A stretch of 32,028 nt of DNA from Myxococcales bacterium (GTDB lineage: Bacteria; Myxococcota; UBA727; JABDBI01), in NCBI GenBank assembly GCA_023248595.1, contig JAHFEG010000023.1, forward strand, positions 1-32,028, read 5' to 3'. The notes beneath the pieces are model-generated. The model had not been told where the DNA came from. It was given only the letters and a program-made list of their open reading frames with translations, and did not search any database. The position numbers and the translations under genes were made by a program. This document shows, piece after piece, positions 21,971-29,852 of the stretch. How positions within the stretch are numbered: position 1 is the first letter of the stretch; each line of letters begins with the position of its first letter.

Positions 21971-24511
21971 ATGGCTGCAAACAGTCGGTTCTTCATTATT
22001 CGCCCAGATGGGACTACTTCTACCGTTACCAACGAGCAATTAAACACCATGCGCCTTGGCGGCTTCATTGGACCCGATGATAAAATAATTCCTGTCCCTG
22101 GACAACATGACTCGTCAAGCAATCTTCAACCTGAACAGAATATTTCAGCGCCCACCGTTTCCGCGAATCCTAAAATGGAATCGGCAGAAGAAGATCTGGA
22201 CACTGCTCCACTTGCCCAAAAGGTTTTGGGAAAAAATGATCCTAAAAATTTTGGCAACATTGACGATCTAGAAATTGATCACGCGTTTGCAAGCGCCATC
22301 AGTCAAAGTCTTTATCATTTACAAGCAGATCAATCAGACACAAACCTACAGCTTGGCGCCAAAGACTTACTAGACAGCAAAGAATTACTCGATGGAAGAG
22401 TGCTGTATAATATTCGTTTTTCAGATGGTCGCGTTATCGGTCCCTTTGACATGATCAATGTCTGGGAAAGAATTTCTCAAGGCATGCTATCGGGGACTGA
22501 GCAATTTGCCTTAGCTGGCAGCGAAGAATTCAAACCAATTCTAAGCCACGTTGAATTTCGTGCCGCATTTAAAATTTTCAAAGAAAGTCTCTCACCAAAA
22601 ACCGAAACAGACACCATAACCGCTGGCTCAATTGCCGCCACATTGCTAAAATTGTCCCATCAGCTAGTAACCGGATGGCTGCTGGTTAAGCACGACTCCA
22701 GCATTAAACTATTATCTCTCGCAGTTGGACGACCTTTAACTATCCGCAACAATCTAAGCTTTCACACACAAACAGCCGAGGAATTAACCGAACTTTTTTC
22801 CTGGGAAAAAGGGGTGGCCTGGTTTGAAACAGATGCGCTAGCCGCGTCAGACCCACGCGTTATTTCTCAAGATATCCTCTCTTTATGTCGTCACATGACT
22901 GAAGTTAAAAATGGCTTTGCCTTCAATCGCATCATCAAGGTCCTTGGCGATCAAAAACAGACACTTCAATTAAAAGCAGCCACGCAATGGAAGGTGACTG
23001 AGCAGCAGTTATCTGAATTGGAGCAAAGAATAACAAGATTGGCGAATCAAGGAAAGACAATGCACGCCGCGCTCCACGAGCTCTTAGCTCTCGGCATCAG
23101 TGAAGAAGAAGCCCTACATGCCTTATTTATTTTACACACTGCCGACTGTGTGACGTTCATTGAAGAAAAAGTCACAGAAGAAATCAAAAAGCTAACAACC
23201 AAGCTTTTTTCAAGAGAATATTTGGATTTGCTAAACATCGATGCCAATAGCTCCAAAGAAGAAGTTAATAAAGAATTAGAACTTCTCAGAAACCGCCTAT
23301 CCGACACTGCCAAATTACTGTCAGCCCAAGATCCGCTCAAACAAGAAATGCGCGATCGCTTTAACCATATTGAGCAGATCCTCTCCAATCGAACGGAACG
23401 CTATGTTTTGCTAAAGGCGCGCGAATTAAATCAAGATCTAGAACAAAATCCCGAGTTGGGCTTTCAGCTTAAAAAAGAATTTTTAGAAAAAGTTGTCACC
23501 GAGGCTGTTTCTCAAAAATTATATCTAGAAATACTACCCGAAGCTGAACTTTACTACGAATTATGCCCTGAAAACAGCAACGCCATTGCTAATATTTTGC
23601 TGGCGCGGTTTTTTGCGTCCACAAGCCCAATTGATCAAGAGCCAACATTGGAACTCTTAAAAAAAGCTCTCAAAAAATTTCCAAAAGATCCCGCTATCTT
23701 AATCGCGGCAACCTCTATCTACACAGAAGCGCACTCTTTTACGCGAGCACGCCTTCTCATTAATTCCATCAAAAAAATTCTGCCGAATGACGAACGCATT
23801 TTTGTACTACAGCGGGATTTAAAAGCAGCATTGGCTGCTCCTTTTAACGACAGTGTTAGCACGCGGTCTCCTTGGATCAATATTGTTTTTACAACCTTAA
23901 TTACCTTGGCAATGACAGGCCTTCTGTGGCTGCTAGCAGTTGATATGGAGATAGGGAAAGCAGAAACACTTTCGCAAAAAGTAGACAACTTTATCTGGAT
24001 TCGCGCTTGTATTCTTTTTGTTTTTACATGCATTGGTTTTGCTGTCCTGCATCGCCGCGGTGCCCTCGTTTTTTTTAAAAGACTTTCCTACCGAATTGCC
24101 TGGCCATGGATCGCTGCTTCTTTAATCTTCGGCATATTTTTTGCTGTTTTTTTCGATGTTCACAGCTTAGCAAATATCCCATGTACCGCCTTTTCTGTTT
24201 TTGCACTTTTTATAAGCGTCGTTTTTGATCGCCTCTATTTCAGTGGTTTTTTAGGGCAAGATCTTTTCCTAAGCATGAAAAATCCGATTCTTGCTATTTT
24301 ATTGCTGACCACACTCTATTCACTTTATTATCTTTCTTTTTACGAATTAATGGCGATGCCGCTGGAGCAAATTCCTGTTCGTTTTCTGGTCATCAGCTTG
24401 GGCTTAAGTCTTCCCTTGGCTTTGATTCAACTGTTTTCCAAATCAGTTTCCGGACCTTTTTTATTGCAAACAGCCTTCGTCATTACAGAATTATTAGCCG
24501 CACAAAAATGA
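21971..24511 (+). CDS. Multidomain membrane protein: GYF-like, PATAN-like, J-like, TPR-like, CPBP-like
   Basis: The 846-residue product shows an N-terminal GYF_2-like segment (about 5-44) and a second one (143-191, GPFDMINVWERISQG). A DUF4388/PATAN-like region follows (about 215-290, TGWLLVKHDSSIKLLSL...). A J-domain-like helix pair lies at about 418-475 but lacks HPD. An alpha-helical TPR-like stretch covers about 505-620. A C-terminal membrane domain has seven to eight helices (about 634-842). FDRLYFSGFLGQDLF sits where CPBP/Abi proteases have EExxxR, so if related it is catalytically degenerate. Such architecture is known from Bdellovibrionota and Myxococcota-like genomes. ATG at 21971 with GGGAG is preferred over the TTG at 21941. 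A signalling or envelope role is inference. Confidence 0.75.
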   Translation: MAANSRFFIIRPDGTTSTVTNEQLNTMRLGGFIGPDDKIIPVPGQHDSSSNLQPEQNISAPTVSANPKMESAEEDLDTAPLAQKVLGKNDPKNFGNIDDLEIDHAFASAISQSLYHLQADQSDTNLQLGAKDLLDSKELLDGRVLYNIRFSDGRVIGPFDMINVWERISQGMLSGTEQFALAGSEEFKPILSHVEFRAAFKIFKESLSPKTETDTITAGSIAATLLKLSHQLVTGWLLVKHDSSIKLLSLAVGRPLTIRNNLSFHTQTAEELTELFSWEKGVAWFETDALAASDPRVISQDILSLCRHMTEVKNGFAFNRIIKVLGDQKQTLQLKAATQWKVTEQQLSELEQRITRLANQGKTMHAALHELLALGISEEEALHALFILHTADCVTFIEEKVTEEIKKLTTKLFSREYLDLLNIDANSSKEEVNKELELLRNRLSDTAKLLSAQDPLKQEMRDRFNHIEQILSNRTERYVLLKARELNQDLEQNPELGFQLKKEFLEKVVTEAVSQKLYLEILPEAELYYELCPENSNAIANILLARFFASTSPIDQEPTLELLKKALKKFPKDPAILIAATSIYTEAHSFTRARLLINSIKKILPNDERIFVLQRDLKAALAAPFNDSVSTRSPWINIVFTTLITLAMTGLLWLLAVDMEIGKAETLSQKVDNFIWIRACILFVFTCIGFAVLHRRGALVFFKRLSYRIAWPWIAASLIFGIFFAVFFDVHSLANIPCTAFSVFALFISVVFDRLYFSGFLGQDLFLSMKNPILAILLLTTLYSLYYLSFYELMAMPLEQIPVRFLVISLGLSLPLALIQLFSKSVSGPFLLQTAFVITELLAAQK

Positions 24512-24660
24512 GCTTGCTACAAAACAACTCATTGAGTGTCGAGAGAATTTGTGCTTTGTTCTTTATCGTTATTTTCATGATGAGTTTAAAAGCTCGCCGA
24601 GATAAAATTCCATGGGAAAAGAGCCTCGCAGGATTTTATTGGTTGCACATCACGCGCTGA
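24508..24660 (+). CDS. Small ORF translationally coupled to the preceding gene
   Basis: Fifty residues starting at an ATGA overlap with the stop of the large membrane gene. A single hydrophobic segment (about 15-26, ICALFFIVIFMMSL) is followed by a basic stretch, the pattern of a small inner-membrane protein. It overlaps the start of the EAL gene by 49 bases in another frame. No family is recognised. It may only be a reading frame that happens to pass there. Confidence 0.35.
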   Translation: MSLLQNNSLSVERICALFFIVIFMMSLKARRDKIPWEKSLAGFYWLHITR

Positions 24661-25802
24661 CCTCTGCTACTTGGGCAAAGGAGTTAAGCCATTTTGATGC
24701 AGAAATTATGAGTTGCGAAGAAATTGCGGCAGCTCAAGCTTTGCTATCCCAAATAACCGCCCACATTATTATCACCGATCTAATCTTTGATGCCACTGAT
24801 GGATTAGAAGGTCTTAAACTAATGCATCACATCATTACCCATTTTCCAGAAACCCTAATTGTGGCGGTGGGTGAACAACTAAGTGATGAGGTACGCCAAC
24901 TAACACTGAAGGCCGGCGCTCACTTGGTCATCGAAAAAAATGAGCCTTTAAGCCAACCGATATTAGACCAGCTGCAAAGCCATTCATCATTGAAAACCCG
25001 TGACCAGTCTTTACAAAAAAGATCCGTCCACCATCTAGGCCGGCTTGATAATTTTTTAAATACCAGCCACATCAAAGCACTACTGCAACCCATCGTTAGT
25101 TTACATTCTACTTCTTATCCAACTTTGGGGATGGAAAGTTTGGCACGAGGTCCCCAATCTGTTTCCTTGTGGAATCCTGAAGTCCTGTTTGCATATGCAG
25201 CCAAAAAAGAGCGTCTTTTTGATACCGATATGTTTTGCATAAAAGCCGCTCTCAAAGAGGCAAAATCTTTTAAAAATCAAGGGAAATTATTTATCAATGT
25301 GAGTTCGTGCACACTTATTAACCAGCAATTTGCCCCACAAGTTGCCACTCTTTGTGAACAGCTAGGCTATCAGGGAGAAAGAATCGTTTTTGAACTCACG
25401 GAACAACAAGCCATTGTGAATCAAAAAGCATTCTTTTTAACCTTAAATGAACTTCGAAAAAATGGCTTTGCCGTTGCCCTTGATGATTTTGGAGTCGGGT
25501 TTGCAAACTTGCAACTCGTGCAAGATTTAAAACCTGATTACATCAAATTATCTGGAGTTTTTTGTCGTGATCTAGAAAAAGACAAAACCAAACAAGCAAT
25601 CGTAAAAGCGACCACCCAAATGGCCAAACGTTTAAAAATTCCAACGATTCTGGAACACGTAGAGACCAAAGCAGAATTAGAAATGGCCCATTTGTTAGGG
25701 GTAGATAACGCCCAGGGCTATTACTTCTGTTATCCACAAAAAAGCAAAGTTTTAATTAAATCGAAGTGGTTTTTAGAACATCCATTTTTATCAGCATCTT
25801 AA
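24612..25802 (+). CDS. Response-regulator-like REC plus EAL domain phosphodiesterase
   Basis: The 396-residue cytoplasmic protein has a receiver-like domain (about 6-122) and an EAL domain (about 148-390). The EAL part keeps Glu175 (ESL), Asn229 (NVS), Glu261/264 (ELTE), Asp291-Asp292 (DDFG), Lys312 (IKLSG), Glu348 (EHVE) and Gln368, so hydrolysis of cyclic di-GMP to pGpG is likely. The receiver keeps a candidate phospho-acceptor Asp56 (IIITD) and Lys109, but the acidic metal pair normally at the first strand is VAHH instead of an Asp pair. Phosphorylation may therefore be lost and the domain used as a dimer or protein-binding module. An in-frame stop just upstream fixes the start. Confidence 0.9.
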   Translation: MGKEPRRILLVAHHALTSATWAKELSHFDAEIMSCEEIAAAQALLSQITAHIIITDLIFDATDGLEGLKLMHHIITHFPETLIVAVGEQLSDEVRQLTLKAGAHLVIEKNEPLSQPILDQLQSHSSLKTRDQSLQKRSVHHLGRLDNFLNTSHIKALLQPIVSLHSTSYPTLGMESLARGPQSVSLWNPEVLFAYAAKKERLFDTDMFCIKAALKEAKSFKNQGKLFINVSSCTLINQQFAPQVATLCEQLGYQGERIVFELTEQQAIVNQKAFFLTLNELRKNGFAVALDDFGVGFANLQLVQDLKPDYIKLSGVFCRDLEKDKTKQAIVKATTQMAKRLKIPTILEHVETKAELEMAHLLGVDNAQGYYFCYPQKSKVLIKSKWFLEHPFLSAS

Positions 25803-25951
25803 TGTAGCCGGTGTTGCAGCAATCTGAAATCATGCTATCCAAACTACCATTATGCTTTCCTGGTTATTTATCCTCTTAATTACAATAATTCTGCCAAGCT
25901 CTGGCTAGAACGGCTTTCTTCCGCAAAACCAACAGTGGGGTAGGATTCTTT

Positions 25952-26455
25952 ATGCTTGATTTAAAATCCAAACTTCTAGCCGCCGGTCTTGTAACACAAG
26001 CACAAGTCGACAAAATTTCTGAGCAAAAATTAAATAAAAAAACCAAACGCCCGCCTTTGCCTATGCAAAGAAAGCCCCAAACTGATGACTTTGAACTGCG
26101 ACAAAGACAAAAACAATTGGACGAGCTAAAAAGCCTTCCTAAAAACGAGCAATACGATCTGATTCGCCGCTGGGTGACACGTAACCGACTAGATCAAGTC
26201 AGTGGCCTGCCATCAGAGCAGGCCCAAAAGTACTTTTTCCAAAAAGCGGATAAAAATATCAGCTGGCTTACCCTAGAACCTGAAATTTACGCACAAGTGA
26301 TTGATGGCAAAGCAGGCATCATGGCCTTTATGTCACATCACGGATTGGCACACTGCATTTTGCCTCATGATATCGTTGAAGATGTGGCTGAGGTTTTCCC
26401 TGAATGGCTGCGTGTTCTCAAAGGCCATGCATTAAATCCTGTTGAATCGAACTAA
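25952..26455 (+). CDS. DUF2058 (YaiL-like) protein
   Basis: The 167-residue protein aligns with E. coli YaiL. It has an N-terminal LKSKLLAAGLVT helix, a highly charged linker (about 25-60), a basic RRWVTRNRL segment, and a C-terminal segment with ISWLTLEPEIYAQVIDGKAGI that matches the LTQAQLINGRLAI part of the family. DUF2058 proteins are described as nucleic-acid-associated, with no settled function. AGGA six bases before ATG supports the start. It lies between the EAL gene (149-base gap) and grpE (100-base gap). Confidence 0.85.
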   Translation: MLDLKSKLLAAGLVTQAQVDKISEQKLNKKTKRPPLPMQRKPQTDDFELRQRQKQLDELKSLPKNEQYDLIRRWVTRNRLDQVSGLPSEQAQKYFFQKADKNISWLTLEPEIYAQVIDGKAGIMAFMSHHGLAHCILPHDIVEDVAEVFPEWLRVLKGHALNPVESN

Positions 26456-26491
26456 ACAAGATTGAGAGAAATTTTTGCGGATGTCGGTCTC

Positions 26492-26519
26492 TTGACGATG
26501 ATGGGCCAATGCCTAAATT
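26492..26519 (+). promoter_or_regulatory. Possible promoter of grpE
   Basis: TTGACG (26492-26497) and TAAATT (26514-26519) are separated by 16 bases, 36 bases before the grpE ATG. The -10 region lies inside a short palindrome (GCCTA-AAT-TAGGC). A heat-shock sigma factor site (CTTGA with CCCAT-type -10) cannot be claimed. Confidence 0.4.
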
Positions 26520-26555
26520 AGGCGGGCGCAGACTTTACATTTTTAAGGAAATTTT

Positions 26556-27164
26556 ATGAGCCAACCAATCCAAGACGATAAAGACATCAATGAAAACAAC
26601 TCAGTTGAGACCCACGAAGAATTGGTAGAACTTGCTGGGCCAGAACTAGTAACCGACGAGAATTTAGAAAAAGACCGAGAAGATGTGCCCCATTTGGTTC
26701 ACAAGGTTCAATCCGAAATGGCTTTGGTACAAGATCGCTACTTGCGTCTGGCCGCTGAGTTTGAAAATTTTAAGAAAAGATCAGAAAGAGAGCAACAGAC
26801 TTCTGTGCGTTTTGCTTCGGCAGGACTCCTGCGAGATCTGCTACCAGTGCTTGATAACCTAGAACAAGCACTTTTAGCAGCAGATGCTGGGGCAAAAGCA
26901 GAAGATAAATCCTATCAGACAGTAATTACCGGCCTTAAAATGGTGCTCAAGCACTTTCAAGACACCTTAAACCGTTTCGGAATTCAGAGTTTTAGCGCAT
27001 TGGGCCTACCTTTTGACCCATTAAAACACGAAGCTGTCATGGAACGTGAAAATGCTGACGTTCCCAGTGGACAAGTACTAGAAGAATTCCAAAAAGGCTA
27101 TATGCTCCACGAGCGCTTGGTTCGCCCAGCCCGTGTGGTCGTTGCCAAGCCAGTGAATGTTTAA
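26556..27164 (+). CDS. grpE: Nucleotide exchange factor GrpE
   Basis: GrpE releases ADP from DnaK to drive the chaperone cycle. The 202 residues show an acidic N-terminus, the long coiled-coil helix (about 50-85, DRYLRLAAEFENFKKRSERE), LLPVLDNLEQAL, and the C-terminal beta domain (GLPFDPLKHEAVMERENADVPSGQVLEEFQKGYMLHERLVRPARV) with the family's GY.L..R..RPA.V ending. Length is normal. dnaK and dnaJ are not adjacent, and hrcA is not present. It overlaps the convergent kappa-GST-like gene by four bases. AAGGA before ATG supports the start. Confidence 0.97.
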   Translation: MSQPIQDDKDINENNSVETHEELVELAGPELVTDENLEKDREDVPHLVHKVQSEMALVQDRYLRLAAEFENFKKRSEREQQTSVRFASAGLLRDLLPVLDNLEQALLAADAGAKAEDKSYQTVITGLKMVLKHFQDTLNRFGIQSFSALGLPFDPLKHEAVMERENADVPSGQVLEEFQKGYMLHERLVRPARVVVAKPVNV

Positions 27165-27793
27165 GGTTTAGGTCCGTTCCATTTTTTGCCAAGCATTGCC
27201 GCAACAAGATGAAATCGGTCCGATCCAAAAAACATCTCTTCGCCATCAGGTGTTTGTATGAAAAATGTGGGAGCACCAAAGGCGCCTTTGCTGATAGCGA
27301 TGGCGGTGGTGGTTTTCAGTTTTTCTTTGATTGCCGGATCTTGAGTAAGCTCAAGATAGTTTTTAGCTTCGTTTGGTAGAATGTTTGCTTTCGCGGCGCA
27401 AGCAAGCAAGCTTTCAGGAGAAGAGATTTCCTGGCCTTCGCCATAATGACGCTGCCAAAGTGCGCGAGACAGAGATTCTAGTTTACTGGGGTCATTTTCT
27501 TTGACGGCCGTTAAAAGACGCATAGCGGTAATGGTGTTGGTCAAAAAATCTGAGGGAATTTGTAGAGGGACTTGGTAGTATTCACTTTGGCGCATGAGAT
27601 CTTTGAGCATATAGGGTGCGCGAGCGGGCAATAAAGAAGGAGCGCGGTTATCCGTCTCTTTCATCACCCCCCCTAAGAAAAAGGGACAGAGCTCAAAGTC
27701 AATTTCCCAAGGGGTTTTGAAACGAGAAAAAACCTCGAAGGCAAGCCAGGAGTAAGGACTAACGACGTCGTAGAAAAATTGAACTTTACGCAT
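27161..27793 (-). CDS. DsbA-family 2-hydroxychromene-2-carboxylate isomerase-like (kappa GST) protein
   Basis: The 210-residue thioredoxin-fold protein belongs to the HCCA isomerase/kappa-class glutathione transferase group. FYDVVSPYSWLAFE (7-20) places the active serine where DsbA has its cysteine pair, and SKGAFGAPTFF is the cis-proline region. A role in aromatic degradation is possible, but many members act as general glutathione-dependent enzymes. There is no signal peptide. GAGGAG before ATG (seven bases) supports the start. The 3' end overlaps grpE by four bases and the 5' side is divergent from obgE with a 72-base gap. Confidence 0.9.
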   Translation of the reverse strand: MRKVQFFYDVVSPYSWLAFEVFSRFKTPWEIDFELCPFFLGGVMKETDNRAPSLLPARAPYMLKDLMRQSEYYQVPLQIPSDFLTNTITAMRLLTAVKENDPSKLESLSRALWQRHYGEGQEISSPESLLACAAKANILPNEAKNYLELTQDPAIKEKLKTTTAIAISKGAFGAPTFFIQTPDGEEMFFGSDRFHLVAAMLGKKWNGPKP

Positions 27794-27865
27794 AAGTTAT
27801 CTCCTCAAAATTTTCAGTCGTTTGATGTGTTTGTGCAGTTTTTGTTAAAAAGGCAAGAGTAAAAT

Positions 27866-28948
27866 ATGAAATTCGTCGATGAAGTCAAATTATATGCCAA
27901 AGCAGGCGATGGTGGTAACGGATGCGTGGCCTGGCGCAGAGAAAAATTTATTCCTATGGGTGGACCTGCCGGCGGTGATGGTGGCGATGGTGGCAGCATA
28001 CTTTTTGTTGCAGACGAAGGCGTGCACTCATTATTAGATTTTCGCTACCAACCAGAGCTCTTTGCTAAAAATGGCGAAAAGGGTCGCGGTAAAAATCAAT
28101 ACGGTGCCAAGGGCGAAGATGTACCAGCACGTGTTCCCGTCGGTACCCAAGTTTTTGATGAGGCAACCGACGAATTAATTGCCGATCTAACACATCACGG
28201 ACAGTCAGAAATTATTTGCCAAGGTGGTTCAGGCGGCTTTGGAAATACCCGGTTTTCCACATCGACCAGACAGGCGCCAGAATTTGCCAAGCCCGGCCTT
28301 CCTGGCGAAGAAAAACGTTTGCGTCTTAGCCTTAAATTAATGGCGGACGTGGGACTTTTAGGTTTTCCCAATGCAGGAAAATCAACGCTGCTTTCACGCA
28401 TGAGCGCTGCCAAACCCAAGATTGCAGATTATCCATTCACCACCCTAATTCCACAACTCGGCGTCGTCAGTGTCCCAGAAGGACACAGCTTTATTATGGC
28501 TGATATTCCTGGATTAATTGAAGGCGCTTCTGAGGGAACAGGCCTTGGGTTTCGCTTTTTAAAACATTTAGAGCGCGTCCGTATTTTGTGCCATCTGATT
28601 GAACCTGTCCCTGCGTATTTTGCTGAAGGCGAAGCTGTTGAAAATAATTCTGAAAAAATCTTGCTGACGCGTTATCAAACCATTCGAAATGAACTGAAAA
28701 AATTCAATCCAGAGCTTTGCAATGTTCCAGAACTGGTTGTTCTTAGCAAAATAGATATCGTCAATGACGAAGAGAAAAAATCACTTAAAAAGCTAAAGTC
28801 TTTTTTAAAGAAAAAGCAAATCCCCATTTTGGAAATTAGCGCCGTCACCGGCGTTGGCATCAAAGCATTGACCCTCGCGTTATGGAAAGCCATCACAGAG
28901 GCAAAAACAAAAGCATCTCTTGGATCGGAACATGGACCTCAAAGTTAA
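27866..28948 (+). CDS. obgE: GTPase ObgE (CgtA)
   Basis: ObgE is an essential GTPase that helps assemble the large ribosomal subunit and links growth to nutrient state. The 360 residues show the glycine-rich Obg fold (about 1-158, with VDEVKLYAKAGDGGNG at the start) and then the G domain. The G domain has G1 GFPNAGKS (166-173), G2/switch I YPFTTL, G3 DIPG (213-216), G4 SKID (294-297, in place of NKxD) and a C-terminal SAVTG. Length is normal for the proteobacterial form. The usual rplU-rpmA neighbours are not next to it. The EamA transporter starts inside its 3' end. Confidence 0.97.
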   Translation: MKFVDEVKLYAKAGDGGNGCVAWRREKFIPMGGPAGGDGGDGGSILFVADEGVHSLLDFRYQPELFAKNGEKGRGKNQYGAKGEDVPARVPVGTQVFDEATDELIADLTHHGQSEIICQGGSGGFGNTRFSTSTRQAPEFAKPGLPGEEKRLRLSLKLMADVGLLGFPNAGKSTLLSRMSAAKPKIADYPFTTLIPQLGVVSVPEGHSFIMADIPGLIEGASEGTGLGFRFLKHLERVRILCHLIEPVPAYFAEGEAVENNSEKILLTRYQTIRNELKKFNPELCNVPELVVLSKIDIVNDEEKKSLKKLKSFLKKKQIPILEISAVTGVGIKALTLALWKAITEAKTKASLGSEHGPQS

Positions 28949-29852
28949 AATCAAAACACTTTTTCTTATCTGCGTTTTGGCCTGTTGCTGGGGGCCATCG
29001 TTTTTGTTTATTAAATTAGCAATCGATGAGATACCGCCACTTACTTTGGTCACTTGCCGATTAATCTTGGGCGGAATTTTAGTTTATGCTTTTTTACGAG
29101 CCAAGGGAGAACGTCTTTGGCCATTTCGATCTTATTGGCCACACTTCGCCGTCATGGCAATTTTTGCCTGCAGCTTGCCTTTTTTCCTGATTAGCTTTGG
29201 CGAAATTTATATTTCCAGTTCGCTTGCCGCTATTATGAATAGCACGACCCCTGTGTGCACAATTATCTTGGCTCATTTTTTTATCAATAGCGAACGAATG
29301 ACACCCAAAAAAGCAACTGGCGTTATTCTCGGATTTTTAGGTGTATTCATTGTTTTTTTCCCGACGCTTCTGGAAAAAGAACCAGGAAATGGTTTTGGTG
29401 CCTTTCTCGTTTTCTTGTCGGCAATTAGTTATGCCATCGCCATGGTCTATTCGAAAAAAAATCTGCAAGGCGTGGTTCCGTTAGTTTCAGCCGCAGCGCA
29501 ATTATTGCTGGCCTCTCTTTTTTTAATACCGCTAGCACTCGTCATCGAGCAGCCTTATTTATTGCCCATGCCTTCGCTTAAAGCCATCGGCGGTATTTGT
29601 GGACTCTCTCTTCTAGGAACCGCGATCGCTTTTCCAGTTTACTACGCCATTATCAGATTGGCGGGTGCCTCTGCGGTGTCGACTTCAACTCTGTTGTTTC
29701 CTGTCATCGGCGTATTTTTGGGTGTAACAATTTTAGGCGAGCAAGTATACTGGAACGCCTATCTAGGAGCAGTGTTTATTTTTGCCGGCTTACTGCTAAG
29801 CAATAATTTAATCCGATGGCCGTTTATTTATTCGCGTGGTTTAAAAACATAA
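28932..29852 (+). CDS. EamA/DMT-family transporter
   Basis: A 306-residue inner-membrane protein with about ten membrane segments arranged as two EamA repeats (about 1-135 and 145-300). The family exports amino acids or metabolites, or imports solutes in intracellular bacteria; the substrate cannot be told from sequence. The ATG at 28932 is preferred over the TTG at 28920; both lie inside obgE, so translation is probably coupled. The 3' end overlaps the convergent OTU protease gene by 29 bases. No regulatory site is visible. Confidence 0.9.
   Translation: MDLKVKIKTLFLICVLACCWGPSFLFIKLAIDEIPPLTLVTCRLILGGILVYAFLRAKGERLWPFRSYWPHFAVMAIFACSLPFFLISFGEIYISSSLAAIMNSTTPVCTIILAHFFINSERMTPKKATGVILGFLGVFIVFFPTLLEKEPGNGFGAFLVFLSAISYAIAMVYSKKNLQGVVPLVSAAAQLLLASLFLIPLALVIEQPYLLPMPSLKAIGGICGLSLLGTAIAFPVYYAIIRLAGASAVSTSTLLFPVIGVFLGVTILGEQVYWNAYLGAVFIFAGLLLSNNLIRWPFIYSRGLKT

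Noticed and set aside
26511..26523. Palindrome GCCTA-AAT-TAGGC as an operator before grpE
   Set aside because: A single 5-bp palindrome is expected by chance and matches no heat-shock operator (CIRCE) that I know.
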